Shown here: positions 56,722-64,000 of the stretch, piece by piece
Layout of the letters: every line of letters begins with the position of its first letter
Numbering within the stretch: the first letter of the stretch is position 1
Assembly: GCF_022348165.1 (NCBI RefSeq)
Contig: NZ_JAKRFI010000008.1
Location: 156,236 to 220,235 of the forward strand
From: Halomonas sp. McH1-25
Lineage (GTDB): Bacteria > Pseudomonadota > Gammaproteobacteria > Pseudomonadales > Halomonadaceae
Length of the DNA stretch: 64,000 nucleotides
Direction: 5' to 3'
The notes under the pieces: generated by a model
What the model was told of the DNA's origin: nothing
What the model saw: the letters and a program-made list of their open reading frames with translations, nothing else
The model's database searches: none
Program-made: the position numbers and the translations under genes

Positions 56722-57211
56722 TGCGCAGCTGGCCATCATTGCCGAACAACTTGGCAGAACGCCGCGCGGTATCCAGGCCGTGACCGCTACCGACGGCCAG
56801 GGCACGCCATTGGTGCTGCGCATGGCGTCCATCGTCGATGACAAACCCTTCCCCACGCTGTACTGGCTGAGTTCCGATCTGCTCAAGGTCGAGTTGTCAC
56901 GCATCGAGGCCAGCGGCGTAATCAAGCAGCTCGAGGCGCGCCTGCAAGACGATCCTGCCTTTCTGGCAGACTACCATCGCAGCCATGAGGATTATGTGGC
57001 CCAGCGCTGGCACTACATGCACGAGGCTCACCGGGATCAGGCCGAGCGCCAAGGCTATACCTCACTGTTTCGCGAACGCGGCATCGGTGGGATCGCCAAT
57101 TGGGATCAGGTGCGCTGCCTGCACACTCAGTATGCCCATCATTTGTGTGGCAACAATGTCATCGGCCAATGGCTGGATGCCGAGTACGGGCTGATCGACT
57201 GCCTGCCCTAG
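56690..57211 (+). CDS. DUF501 domain protein
   Basis: 173-aa protein of the DUF501 family: AIIAEQLGRTPRGIQAVTATDGQGTPLVLRMASIVDDKPFPTLYWL, then VSRIEASG-like LSRIEASGVIKQLEARL and the Cys/His-rich GGIANWDQVRCLHTQYAHHLCGNNVIGQWLDAE. Conserved His and Cys in CLHTQYAHHLCG look like metal or catalytic ligands, but no function is established. The start ATG 56690 lies inside the preceding gene (32-bp overlap). A terminator follows. Confidence 0.85.
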   Translation: MLIQTDQIPTDAQLAIIAEQLGRTPRGIQAVTATDGQGTPLVLRMASIVDDKPFPTLYWLSSDLLKVELSRIEASGVIKQLEARLQDDPAFLADYHRSHEDYVAQRWHYMHEAHRDQAERQGYTSLFRERGIGGIANWDQVRCLHTQYAHHLCGNNVIGQWLDAEYGLIDCLP

Positions 57212-57229
57212 TCAGTCCCGAGCGATAAG

Positions 57230-57259
57230 CGGGCGCCTTTAGGGCGTCCGTTTTCGTTT
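57230..57259 (+). terminator. Terminator after the DUF501 gene
   Basis: CGGGCGCC (57230-57237) pairs with GGCGTCCG (57243-57250, one G-T wobble) over TTTAG, followed by TTTTCGTTT. Confidence 0.8.
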
Positions 57260-57309
57260 CTGGCAATGCTAATATCAGCGCTTTTGCTGGGAAAAGCAGG
57301 GGGAACTCC

Positions 57310-57861
57310 ATGCCCAGAGTCTGTGTCTATCTGGGGTCGCGCGAAGGCCACGATCCTCGTTTTCGTGAAGCGGCCGTCGCACTGGGGCGCGGCATCGCCG
57401 AGCGCGGCCTGGGCCTGGTCTATGGCGGTGCCAGTATCGGCCTGATGGGCGCCGTAGCCGATGCCGCCCTGGATGCCGGTGGCGAGGTGATTGGCGTCAT
57501 GCCCCACCACCTCGTCGATCGCGAAATGGCTCATCTCGGCCTGAGCGAGCTGATCCGCGTCGACAACATGCACGAACGTAAAGCCAGCATGGCCGCCCAT
57601 GCCGACGCCTTCGTGGCCCTGCCCGGCGGCATCGGCACGCTCGAGGAGCTGTTCGAAGTCTGGACGTGGCAGTATCTCGGTCTGCACGACAAACCGGTGG
57701 GCCTGCTCGATGTCGCCGGGTTCTACCAGCCCCTGCTACGCTTTCTGGACAATGCCGTCGATGCCGGCTTCCTTGCAGCACGAACGCGCGCGCAGCTTCA
57801 GCACGCAAGCACGCCCGAATCCTTGCTGGACAGTTTCGAAGCCCGTCTCAAGCCGGTCTGA
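57310..57861 (+). CDS. LOG family nucleotide 5'-monophosphate phosphoribohydrolase
   Basis: 183-aa Rossmann-like enzyme of the TIGR00730/LOG group, which releases the base from nucleoside monophosphates (cytokinin-activating in plants; bacterial members act on AMP and similar). Signature residues: [25 protein letters not shown] (87-91, catalytic Arg), PGGIGTLEE (105-113, catalytic Glu), [15 protein letters not shown]. Length standard for the short type I form. Precedes the quinone oxidoreductase gene by 26 bp and is likely cotranscribed with it. Confidence 0.92.
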   Translation: MPRVCVYLGSREGHDPRFREAAVALGRGIAERGLGLVYGGASIGLMGAVADAALDAGGEVIGVMPHHLVDREMAHLGLSELIRVDNMHERKASMAAHADAFVALPGGIGTLEELFEVWTWQYLGLHDKPVGLLDVAGFYQPLLRFLDNAVDAGFLAARTRAQLQHASTPESLLDSFEARLKPV

Positions 57862-57887
57862 GGACATTCAAGGCACAAGGAGATGCC

Positions 57888-58859
57888 ATGTACGCCATCA
57901 CGTTCGACGACCAATCGCTCCATTGGGAGGAACAGCCGCCATTGCCCGCCCCTGGCCCCGATGAGGTACGCATCAAGGTCGCCTGGGCCGGGATGAACCG
58001 GGCCGATCTCATGCAGCGTGCAGGTCAGTATCCGCCGCCTCCCGGCGCCTCCGAGATCCTGGGACTGGAGGTCAGCGGCACGATTGTCGAGAAAGGGGCG
58101 AGAGTCGAAGGCTTCGATATCGGTCAGCAGGTCTGTGCCCTGCTCGCCGGTGGCGGCTATGCCGAAGAGGTCATCGTGCACCAGGCCCAGGTACTCTCCT
58201 TGCCGCAGGGCTTTGGCCTGCGCGAGGCAGCGGCTCTGCCCGAGGTGTTCGCCACCGCCTGGCTCAACCTGTTCATGGAAGGTGCCTTGCGTCAGGGAGA
58301 GCGTGTGCTGCTGCATGCCGGTGCCAGCGGTGTCGGGACGGCAGCCATCCAGCTCTGTCGTGCCTTCGGTCATCCCTGCTTCGTGACCGTGGGCAGCGAC
58401 GACAAGCTGGAGAAATGCCTATCCTTGGGTGCCGCTGCCGGTTGGAACCGTCACCAGGGCAGCTTCGTCGAAGCAGTGAAGGAGTGGGGCGGCGCCGACA
58501 TGATTCTTGATCCGGTCGGAGCCAGCTACTTGCCTGACAATCAACAGGTCCTCAACGTGGACGGACGCTTGGTGCTGATCGGTCTGATGAGCGGGCGCAC
58601 CGCCGAACTGGATATGGGACGCATGTTGATGAAGCGCCAACGCTTGATAGGCTCGACACTACGCAGCAAGACACCCCAGAGCAAGGGAGCCATTCTCGAT
58701 GCACTGCATGCCCATGTCTGGCCGCGGCTGGCACGCAATGAGCTTCGCCCGTTGATCGATCGCGAATGGCCGATTCAGGATGCCGAGCAGGCTATGGATT
58801 ATCTGGAAAGCAATGCCAGTGTCGGCAAGGTCCTGCTGTCGGTGAGCGGTGAGGGGTAG
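57888..58859 (+). CDS. Zinc-free quinone oxidoreductase (QOR/PIG3-like MDR protein)
   Basis: 323-aa medium-chain dehydrogenase/reductase without structural zinc Cys. The N-terminal GroES-like domain has GMNRADLMQRAGQYPPPPG, typical of the PIG3/TP53I3-type quinone reductases, then ILGLEVSGTIVEKG; the NADPH site is LLHAGASGVGTAAIQLCRAFG (AxxGxGxxA pattern). It would reduce quinones or enones with NADPH. AAGGAG precedes ATG 57888; a longer open frame upstream is spurious. Confidence 0.9.
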   Translation: MYAITFDDQSLHWEEQPPLPAPGPDEVRIKVAWAGMNRADLMQRAGQYPPPPGASEILGLEVSGTIVEKGARVEGFDIGQQVCALLAGGGYAEEVIVHQAQVLSLPQGFGLREAAALPEVFATAWLNLFMEGALRQGERVLLHAGASGVGTAAIQLCRAFGHPCFVTVGSDDKLEKCLSLGAAAGWNRHQGSFVEAVKEWGGADMILDPVGASYLPDNQQVLNVDGRLVLIGLMSGRTAELDMGRMLMKRQRLIGSTLRSKTPQSKGAILDALHAHVWPRLARNELRPLIDREWPIQDAEQAMDYLESNASVGKVLLSVSGEG

Positions 58860-58871
58860 CCCGCCGTGTCG

Positions 58872-59372
58872 TTAGCGGAACGCTGCCGGGTCGAGAGTAT
58901 GCTGGTAGGTCAACTGCAGCAATCGGGCATCTTCGCCGGCCCGGTGGCGACGAATTCCGCACTCCTCCACCAAGGCTTCCTTGGTACGCTTCCATAATGC
59001 AAGCTGCGTGTCGCTGAGCAGTCGACGCAGGGCTTCGAGGCGAAAGCGCGGCAACATGCCGGCATGGTGAAACAGTAACGACAGCCAGGTATTGTCGTAA
59101 CCCCAACTGTCGCTGTAGGCGATTCCGGTCTCGCTGAGCTCGTCGTTGAGCCAGCGGGCCACTTCGACGATGGGGTACCCCTCGCGCTGCAGACGCCCTC
59201 GCGAGATCCCATGCAGTAATTCGGCCTTGGGGTCCCAGTGGGTCCATTCCGTGATCGGTTGGATCAGAAAGGCGCAGGTGCTGCCATCGCTGCGCGCCAA
59301 GCCAACCTCTATAGGATAGCTGCCCCGGCCAAAACCGGACGCTTCGATATCGAGCAGGATGGGCAGCGTCAC
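58872..59372 (-). CDS. DEDD-family 3'-5' exonuclease-like protein
   Basis: 166-aa small nuclease-fold protein. Exo I is LLDIEASGFG (Asp8, Glu10), an Exo II-like Asp lies in SWGYDNTWLSLLF, and Exo III is RRHRAGEDARLL with His and Asp in the DEDDh arrangement. It resembles the stand-alone exonuclease domain of the DnaQ superfamily; substrate (DNA, RNA or oligonucleotides) is unknown. The start is GTG 59372 with AGGA 7 bp upstream. It converges on the quinone oxidoreductase gene with 12 bp between stops. Confidence 0.8.
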   Translation of the reverse strand: MTLPILLDIEASGFGRGSYPIEVGLARSDGSTCAFLIQPITEWTHWDPKAELLHGISRGRLQREGYPIVEVARWLNDELSETGIAYSDSWGYDNTWLSLLFHHAGMLPRFRLEALRRLLSDTQLALWKRTKEALVEECGIRRHRAGEDARLLQLTYQHTLDPAAFR

Positions 59373-59501
59373 ATCACATTCCTATCTGGTTCGGGCTAGA
59401 CGACTCGGCTATAGACCCTGCCTATGTAAACATGAAATCCGGGCTAATGCCCGGACTTGCCTGGCGTTGGATTAAACGCATCTGCAGGCTTGGCTTATCG
59501 C

Positions 59502-60005
59502 TCAGTGTGTCTGCGAATTGCCTAACTCGGCACTGTAGACCGGCTGGTCGGCAATTGCCTGCCAGTGCGCTGCCCGCTGTGTATCGACCATCAGATCGAG
59601 TTCACCCTGCCAATAGGCCTGGGCCAGACGCCTGGCTGCCAGACGATGGCCTGCCTCTCCAGCACGCGCATACCAGGTCACGGCATTATCGGTGCGCTGA
59701 GGATACTGGGCACAGCCATGTTCGTAGATCAGCGCAGCCTGATACTGGGCCTCGGGATCCCCGCTCTGTGCCGCCTGCAATACATAGCGAGCGCCACGCG
59801 CCTTGTCCTGCGGCGTCATGCCGCGATGGAACAGCATGTTGCCATACACTGAAAGCGCCGCCGTGTGCCCGGCTTCGGCACAGCGCTGGAAAAGATGCAT
59901 GGTCAGGCGCTGGGTACGCGGCGAACGCGGCAACCAGCGAGTTTGGAATAACTGCTCGGCCAGACGATATTCGAGCCGGGTAAACAGGGAAGATGCCTGC
60001 GGCAT
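59502..60005 (-). CDS. Sel1-repeat protein
   Basis: 167-aa helical-repeat protein with at least three Sel1-type (TPR-like) repeats: AEAGHTAALSVYGNMLFHRGMTPQD, AQSGDPEAQYQAALIYEHGC, and AGEAGHRLAARRLAQAYWQGEL. Such proteins serve as interaction scaffolds. ATG 60005 (MPQASSLFTRL) is preferred; a longer form from 60083 (MKRRLALDR) is possible, while the open frame extending to 60890 is antisense shadow of the aldo/keto reductase gene. No signal peptide in the short form. Confidence 0.72.
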   Translation of the reverse strand: MPQASSLFTRLEYRLAEQLFQTRWLPRSPRTQRLTMHLFQRCAEAGHTAALSVYGNMLFHRGMTPQDKARGARYVLQAAQSGDPEAQYQAALIYEHGCAQYPQRTDNAVTWYARAGEAGHRLAARRLAQAYWQGELDLMVDTQRAAHWQAIADQPVYSAELGNSQTH

Positions 60006-60227
60006 GGTTAAGAACCTTGAATCCAGTTTGCCTAGGGTGACAACGTCGAATATAGCTCTATCTAGAGCCAGCCTACGCTTCATCTCCTTGCTGCCAACCA
60101 TCCGGACTCCGCCGGATCGACGGTGGGCAAGCATACGCCCCCCGCAGGCCCGACTCAACCCTCGTTTGCCGCTTTCTCCCGCCCTCGCTACCATGGTCTT
60201 TTCTCTAATAGTATTGGAGCCTGCAGG

Positions 60228-61259
60228 ATGCAGAAACGACCACTTGGCCGAACGGGAATCGATGTCACTCGACTCTGCCTGGGAACCATGACGTTCGGCG
60301 AACAGAACACCGAAGCCGAGGCTCACGAGCAGCTCGACCGCGCCATCGATTTCGGCATCAATTTCATCGATACCGCCGAGATGTACCCGGTCCCGCCCAA
60401 GGGCGAGACGCAAGGGCGTACCGAGGCTTTCATCGGCAGCTGGCTCAAGGCCCGCGGCAAGCGTGACGACCTGGTGATCGCTACCAAGGCAGCCGGTCCG
60501 GGCATGGAGCACATCCGCGGCGGGCCACGCCTGACCCGAGAACATCTCAATCAGGCTATCGACGCCAGCCTCGAGCGCCTGCAGACGGATTACATCGACC
60601 TCTATCAATTGCACTGGCCGGACCGTAGCACCAACTTCTTTGGCAAGCTGGGCTACCAGCCGGACCCGGAAGAGACCGCCACGCCCTTGGCGGATACGTT
60701 GACAGCCCTGAAAGAACTGGTCGAGGCTGGCAAGATACGCGCCATCGGCCTGTCCAACGAGACGCCCTGGGGCGTCATGCATAGCTTGCACCTCGCCGAC
60801 ACGATCGGTGTGCCGCGCGTGGCCAGCGTGCAGAATCCCTACAACCTGCTCAATCGCAGCTTCGAGGTCGGCCTGGCCGAAATCGCCCACCGCGAGCAGG
60901 TCGGTCTGCTGGCTTACTCACCCTTGGCCTTCGGCGTGCTGTCCGGCAAGTATCTCGATGGCGCCCAGCCACCCAAAGGCCGTCTAACCTTATACGAGCG
61001 TTTCAAGCGCTACACCTCGGAGGTGGCCAACGAAGCCACCCACGCCTATATCGATATCGCTCGTCGGCATGGCCTCGATCCGGCACAAATGGCACTGGCC
61101 TTCGTCAACTCGCGCCCGTTCCTGACCAGCAATATCATCGGGGCCACGACCATGGAGCAACTGGAAAGCAACCTGGCCAGCGAGAACTTATCACTCGATC
61201 AGGCCGTAATCGACGAGATAGATACGGTACATCGCCGCCTCTCCAACCCCTGCCCTTGA
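60228..61259 (+). CDS. Aldo/keto reductase, Tas-like
   Basis: 343-aa TIM-barrel NADPH oxidoreductase. MQKRPLGRTGIDVTRLCLGTMTFGEQN opens the barrel; catalytic Asp and Tyr are in FIDTAEMYPVPPKGETQG, Lys in LVIATKAAGPG, His in YQLHWPDR; cofactor segments are SVQNPYNLLNR and IIGATTMEQLESNL. The PVPPKGETQGRTE insertion is the mark of the E. coli Tas group. Carbonyl substrate unknown. AGGATG precedes the start (ATG 60228). Confidence 0.92.
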   Translation: MQKRPLGRTGIDVTRLCLGTMTFGEQNTEAEAHEQLDRAIDFGINFIDTAEMYPVPPKGETQGRTEAFIGSWLKARGKRDDLVIATKAAGPGMEHIRGGPRLTREHLNQAIDASLERLQTDYIDLYQLHWPDRSTNFFGKLGYQPDPEETATPLADTLTALKELVEAGKIRAIGLSNETPWGVMHSLHLADTIGVPRVASVQNPYNLLNRSFEVGLAEIAHREQVGLLAYSPLAFGVLSGKYLDGAQPPKGRLTLYERFKRYTSEVANEATHAYIDIARRHGLDPAQMALAFVNSRPFLTSNIIGATTMEQLESNLASENLSLDQAVIDEIDTVHRRLSNPCP

Positions 61260-61348
61260 ACTATGAACGCGATAGCGGAGGCCGCATCGGCCCCCGCTGT
61301 CACGCTTGGTATACTTGCCCGTCATGACACAAGATGCAGGAGCTCTTA

Positions 61349-62131
61349 ATGCTGAGCGTAATCTCCCCGGCCAAGACGCTGGATTTCGACACGCCTCCGA
61401 CCACCTCGACTCACACCCAGCCCGACTACCTGCCACAGAGCCAGGCTCTCATCGATATCCTGCGTGACTATTCTCCGCAGCGAATTGCCGAGTTGATGGG
61501 CATCAGCGACAAGCTGGCCGGCCTCAATGCCGCGCGCTTCGCCGAGTGGGCTCCGCCTTTCGACCTCGAGAATGCCAAACAGGCCGTTCAGGCCTTTCAA
61601 GGCGACGTCTACGTGGGACTGAATGCCGCATCGTTCAGCGAGGCGGACAACACCTTCGCCCAGGACCACTTGCGAATTCTCTCTGGCCTGTACGGCCTGC
61701 TGCGCCCTCTCGACCTGATCCAACCCTATCGGCTGGAAATGGGTACCCGCTTGCCCAACGACGCCGGCAAAGACCTTTACGCCTTCTGGAAGGCGCGGCT
61801 GACCCAGGACCTTGATGCGGCCGTCGTCCACAGCGGTACACCCGTGCTGGTCAACCTCGCCTCGAACGAGTATTTCAAGGCCATCGACACCAAGCGTCTC
61901 TCCTCACGAGTCGTTACCCCGGTATTCAAGGATGCCAAGAACGGCCAGTACAAGATCATTAGTTTCTATGCCAAGAAAGCCCGCGGATTGATGGCCGCCT
62001 GGATGATCCAGCAACGAGTCGATGATCCTGAAGGCCTCAAGGAATTCGACATCGACGGTTACCGTTTCAACCCTACCCTCTCCCAAGGCGACACCTGGGT
62101 CTTCACCCGCAAGGAACAAAATCCTTCCTGA
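61349..62131 (+). CDS. yaaA: Peroxide stress protein YaaA (UPF0246)
   Basis: 260-aa DUF328 protein; in E. coli it lowers intracellular free iron during peroxide stress and belongs to the OxyR regulon. Recognised from [20 protein letters not shown]-like [59 protein letters not shown] and [16 protein letters not shown] 8 bp before ATG 61349. No OxyR site was identified. Confidence 0.94.
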   Translation: MLSVISPAKTLDFDTPPTTSTHTQPDYLPQSQALIDILRDYSPQRIAELMGISDKLAGLNAARFAEWAPPFDLENAKQAVQAFQGDVYVGLNAASFSEADNTFAQDHLRILSGLYGLLRPLDLIQPYRLEMGTRLPNDAGKDLYAFWKARLTQDLDAAVVHSGTPVLVNLASNEYFKAIDTKRLSSRVVTPVFKDAKNGQYKIISFYAKKARGLMAAWMIQQRVDDPEGLKEFDIDGYRFNPTLSQGDTWVFTRKEQNPS

Positions 62132-62223
62132 GGCGTCTTATCGTGCAGGAATCGGGACAGGGACGAAGGCTGGGGGTAAACTGCTCCGAGCCTTTTCATT
62201 ACCCTTCGGGAGAAGACACCACC

Positions 62224-63048
62224 ATGAGAAACCTGTTTGTCATGCTACTGGTCGGCCTGCTCGGCTTCGGCTTGGCAGTCGAGCATGCAGAAGCCAAGCG
62301 CCTGGGCGGCGGCAAGAGCTTCGGCACCTATTCGCGATCGGCGAACACTACCGATGCGGCACCCAACCGCACGGCTACAGCCACGCCGCCCCGTCAGCCG
62401 TCTCAAGGTCTGTCGCGCTTTGCTGGGCCCTTTGCAGGCCTACTGGCCGGTGGCCTACTGGCTTCGCTGTTCTTCGGTGGCGCCTTCGATGAGCTGCGCC
62501 TGCTGGACATGCTGCTAATTGCAGGTGCCATTTGGCTGGCCTTCCGCCTGTTCCGGAAGAAGCGTCAGCCTGCACCGGCCGGTGGCCCGCAGGACTATGG
62601 TCACCAACCGCAGGCCCGCACCGACAATTCTCCGCAGGCTTTCACGGCGAGCAGTCTGGGCGGAGGTGCAGCTGCATACCCTGCATGGTTCGACAAGGAG
62701 CGTTTCCTGGGCGGTGCCAAGGAGCACTTCACGACCCTGCAGCGCGCCTGGGACAACAATGACCTCAGCGGCATTCAAGAGTACGTAACGCCGCAGCTTT
62801 ACAACCTGCTGCGTGAAGAGCGCGCCAACCAACCGGCCAACAACCGCACCGAGATCGTGCGCCTATTCGCCGAGCTAGGCGATGTTCGCGAGACCGACCG
62901 CCAAGCGGAGGCCACGGTGCTGTTCCACGGCATCATGGATGAAAATGGCGAACAGAATGAGTTCAACGAGACTTGGCACCTGGTGCGTGACCTGCGGGAT
63001 GGCGCGCCGTGGTACATTCAGGGTATTGAGCAGAATACGGCTCCCTGA
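62224..63048 (+). CDS. Tim44-like domain membrane-anchored protein
   Basis: 274-aa protein with an N-terminal signal or anchor (MRNLFVMLLVGLLGFGLAVEHAEA), the low-complexity KRLGGGKSFGTYSRS motif typical of bacterial Tim44-like proteins, one or two hydrophobic helices (FAGLLAGGLLASLFFGG, MLLIAGAIWLAFRLF) and a C-terminal Tim44/MBA1-like domain (WFDKERFLGGAKEHFTTLQRAWDNNDLSGIQEYVTPQLYNLL). Role in bacteria is unclear. GGAGAAG precedes ATG 62224 at a rather long spacing. Ends in a strong terminator. Confidence 0.87.
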   Translation: MRNLFVMLLVGLLGFGLAVEHAEAKRLGGGKSFGTYSRSANTTDAAPNRTATATPPRQPSQGLSRFAGPFAGLLAGGLLASLFFGGAFDELRLLDMLLIAGAIWLAFRLFRKKRQPAPAGGPQDYGHQPQARTDNSPQAFTASSLGGGAAAYPAWFDKERFLGGAKEHFTTLQRAWDNNDLSGIQEYVTPQLYNLLREERANQPANNRTEIVRLFAELGDVRETDRQAEATVLFHGIMDENGEQNEFNETWHLVRDLRDGAPWYIQGIEQNTAP

Positions 63049-63078
63049 CCTCGTCTCAAGTCCTCTAGCAACACCATG

Positions 63079-63112
63079 AAGAGCCGGGCCCTTGGGCCCG
63101 GCTCTTTTCTTT
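63079..63112 (+). terminator. Terminator after the Tim44-like gene
   Basis: A perfect 13-bp stem, AAGAGCCGGGCCC (63079-63091) with GGGCCCGGCTCTT (63094-63106), tight TT loop, then TTCTTTC. Also able to serve the convergent lipoprotein gene. Confidence 0.9.
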
Positions 63113-63136
63113 CAAGCTGCATGGCAACTCAGCCGA

Positions 63137-63334
63137 TTAGTTCTGAGCTTCCTCGGCAGAATCCTCAATATCCTCACCCATTTCTTCTACGCTATCGCCG
63201 GCATTCTCTGCCGCTTCATCCATATTCTCGCCAGCCTGTTCCATGGGCCCCTCATCTTCACAACCGACAAGCCCGCCCATCAGCATGGCCACGACTGCAG
63301 CCAGACCCAGCGTTTTCCATAGGCTTCCTTTCAT
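63137..63334 (-). CDS. Small acidic lipoprotein
   Basis: 65-aa precursor. Signal peptide LWKTLGLAAVVAMLMGGLVGC ends in the lipobox LVGC, so the mature lipid-anchored peptide is only about 41 residues: CEDEGPMEQAGENMDEAA followed by AENAGDSVEEMGEDIEDSA, rich in Glu, Asp and Ala, with a roughly 11-residue helical periodicity. Membrane sorting cannot be settled: Glu rather than Asp follows the Cys, which would allow outer-membrane sorting. AAAGGAG lies 7 bp before ATG 63334. Similar tiny acidic lipoproteins occur in gammaproteobacteria; function unknown. Confidence 0.8.
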   Translation of the reverse strand: MKGSLWKTLGLAAVVAMLMGGLVGCEDEGPMEQAGENMDEAAENAGDSVEEMGEDIEDSAEEAQN

Positions 63335-63529
63335 GTACCACTCCTTTACGGATGACTTACCATTTCTAACGTAGAAGTCTTTTTACTGGAACGCCAATTA
63401 GCAGGTCAATTGCCCGGTATGTATTCATGATTATTGAAGGCTTAACGGCTCGGCCGGCACAAAGCGTGGTGAATCAGTGAAGCCACTACCGCCAGGCAAC
63501 GGCAAAGCTACCAGGCGCAGAATTAAAGC

Positions 63530-63628
63530 TTCAACACGGACGCCCTGCAGGACTTCATGCGCCTTTCCATCGGCACCGACGACGAGATGGATAGCCTGTG
63601 CGAGGCACTGGAAGGGCTCTGCCGCTAG
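63530..63628 (+). pseudogene. C-terminal remnant of a PLP aminotransferase (HisC-like)
   Basis: A 32-codon piece opens right after an in-frame TAA (63524-63526) and ends at TAG 63628. It reads FNTDALQDFMRLSIGTDDEM and continues DSLCEALEGLCR. The FMRLSIGTDDEMDSL stretch matches the C-terminal end of histidinol-phosphate-type aminotransferases (xLRxSIGTxEEMDxF). No start or catalytic part is present in the preceding 200 bp, so this looks like a decayed gene end left beside the rrn operon. Based on a short motif only. Confidence 0.45.
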
Positions 63629-63647
63629 GCGGCTATCGGGCATAAAT

Positions 63648-63673
63648 AAAGCCCAGCTCACGCTGGGCTTTTT
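63648..63673. terminator. Terminator T2-like hairpin downstream of the rrn operon
   Basis: AAAGCCCAGC (63648-63657) pairs with GCTGGGCTTT (63662-63671) over TCAC, with T-rich tails in both directions; distal member of a tandem pair. Confidence 0.85.
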
Positions 63674-63695
63674 AGGGTTCCTTCCCGCAAACGAA

Positions 63696-63724
63696 AAAAC
63701 CCCAGCCGGTTGGGCTGGGGTTTT
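63696..63724 (-). terminator. Terminator T1 of the rrn operon
   Basis: AAAACCCCAGCC (63696-63707) pairs with GGCTGGGGTTTT (63713-63724) over GGTTG. On the minus strand it follows the 5S gene by 7 bp and ends in a run of T. Confidence 0.9.
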
Positions 63725-63731
63725 CGAAAAG

Positions 63732-63851
63732 ATGCCTGACGATGACCTACTCTCGCATGGGGAGGCCCCACACTACCATCGGCGCTGAGCGGTTTCACTG
63801 CTGAGTTCGGCATGGGGTCAGGTGGGACCCGCTCGCTATGGTCGTCAGGCG
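63732..63851 (-). rRNA. rrf: 5S ribosomal RNA
   Basis: 120-nt gene read on minus. The 5' part GCCTGACGACCATAGCG, the middle GGTCCCACCTGACCCCATGC and CGAACTCAGCAGTGAAACC, and the 3' part GGTAGTGTGGGGCCTCCCC, GCGAGAGTAGGTCATCGTC then AGGCAT are diagnostic. The ends pair (GCCTGACG with CGTCAGGC) to form helix I. Ends are placed by analogy with E. coli, so each may be off by a base or two. Confidence 0.96.
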
Positions 63852-64000
63852 TAAGCGTGGCGTGCTGCCTAGAGGCAGCACCCAAGTACCTGGTGCGCTT
63901 TACAACGTGATCAAGCTGACAGCGATACGACTCGCGTATCCGTGTGTCGTGGCGACCGCCACCCGGGCCTGGCAAGGCCCCTTGGGTGTTATATGGTCAA
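63852..64000 (-). other. 23S-5S internal transcribed spacer; 23S 3' end at the window edge
   Basis: From the right edge on minus the sequence reads TTGACCATATAACACCCAAG, the segment that follows or includes the extreme 3' end of 23S rRNA in related bacteria; only about the last eight bases could belong to 23S. The spacer contains the hairpin GTGCTGCC TCTA GGCAGCAC (63881-63862), a likely processing stem. No tRNA gene lies in it. Confidence 0.7.

Noticed and set aside
60006..60890. Long N-terminal extension of the Sel1 gene frame
   Set aside because: It is antisense to the well-supported aldo/keto reductase and has no Sel1 character.
63477..63788. 103-aa plus frame overlapping rrn terminators and 5S rRNA
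   Set aside because: It reads across two terminators into the 5S gene; not credible as protein.
63658..63975. 105-aa minus frame over 5S rRNA
   Set aside because: Translation of rRNA and its spacer.

Overview
The window is a dense, GC-rich chromosomal segment from a gammaproteobacterium. Gene order and content (radC-coaBC-dut-algC-argB-slmA, ftsYEX-rpoH, ffh-ypjD-corB beside rpsP-rimM-trmD-rplS, xerD-dsbC-hom-thrC-recJ, minCDE), the many acidic proteins, a PhaB-type acetoacetyl-CoA reductase and general codon choice suggest the Halomonadaceae (Halomonas or Chromohalobacter-like). The family placement is inference from synteny and protein character; no 16S gene is present. I see no phage, insertion sequence, CRISPR array or integron. 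Most of the window is core genome.

Layout. 1-5.4 kb: radC (partial, minus), then coaBC, dut, algC, argB and slmA on plus. 5.4-9.8 kb: rpoH, ftsX, ftsE, ftsY on minus. 9.8-12.4 kb: rsmD and zapB on plus, facing a bolA-like / holD-like / rimI cluster on minus. 12.4-17.1 kb: an MFS exporter, an acidic conserved protein, lysS, and prfB with its programmed +1 frameshift, all minus. 17.2-20 kb: a porin and a FadL-type outer-membrane protein, convergent. 20.1-23.3 kb: a copper module of merR, copA and a 28-codon membrane microprotein, each overlapping the next by ATGA. 23.3-30.9 kb: a VOC protein, a YitT protein and the recJ-like/thrC/hom/dsbC/xerD cluster. 31-37.2 kb: rplS-trmD-rimM-rpsP and ffh (minus), divergent from ypjD and corB. 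37.2-39.8 kb: a TetR regulator and an LplT-PlsC fusion. 39.9-43.5 kb: a catalytically degenerate SRAP protein coupled to a periplasmic M16 protease. 43.5-47 kb: sbcB and minE-minD-minC. 47-50 kb: a large HEAT/DUF349 protein. 50-51 kb: phaB and an initiator tRNA. 51-63.3 kb: a DUF3750 protein, a CnoX-type chaperedoxin, a PatB/MalY lyase and a series of small enzymes and hypothetical proteins. 63.4-64 kb: an aminotransferase-like remnant, two tandem terminators and a 5S rRNA gene ending an rrn operon that enters from the right edge.

Functional themes. Cell division and its spatial control are well represented: SlmA, FtsE/FtsX, ZapB, MinCDE and XerD. SRP targeting is split between ftsY (8-10 kb) and ffh (33-35 kb). 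Translation genes include lysS, RF2, S16, RimM, TrmD, L19, RsmD, RimI, YbaK, tRNA-fMet and 5S rRNA.

The most interesting observations are the SRAP-family protein that has lost all four catalytic residues yet stays translationally coupled to an M16 protease; the membrane microprotein welded to copA; an enlarged cryptic HolD (psi) subunit upstream of rimI; a DUF3750 gene whose 3' end is the antisense of a tRNA and its terminator; an initiator tRNA with a U1:U72 mismatch; and a DsbC-like isomerase with a DsbG-like CPYC active site.
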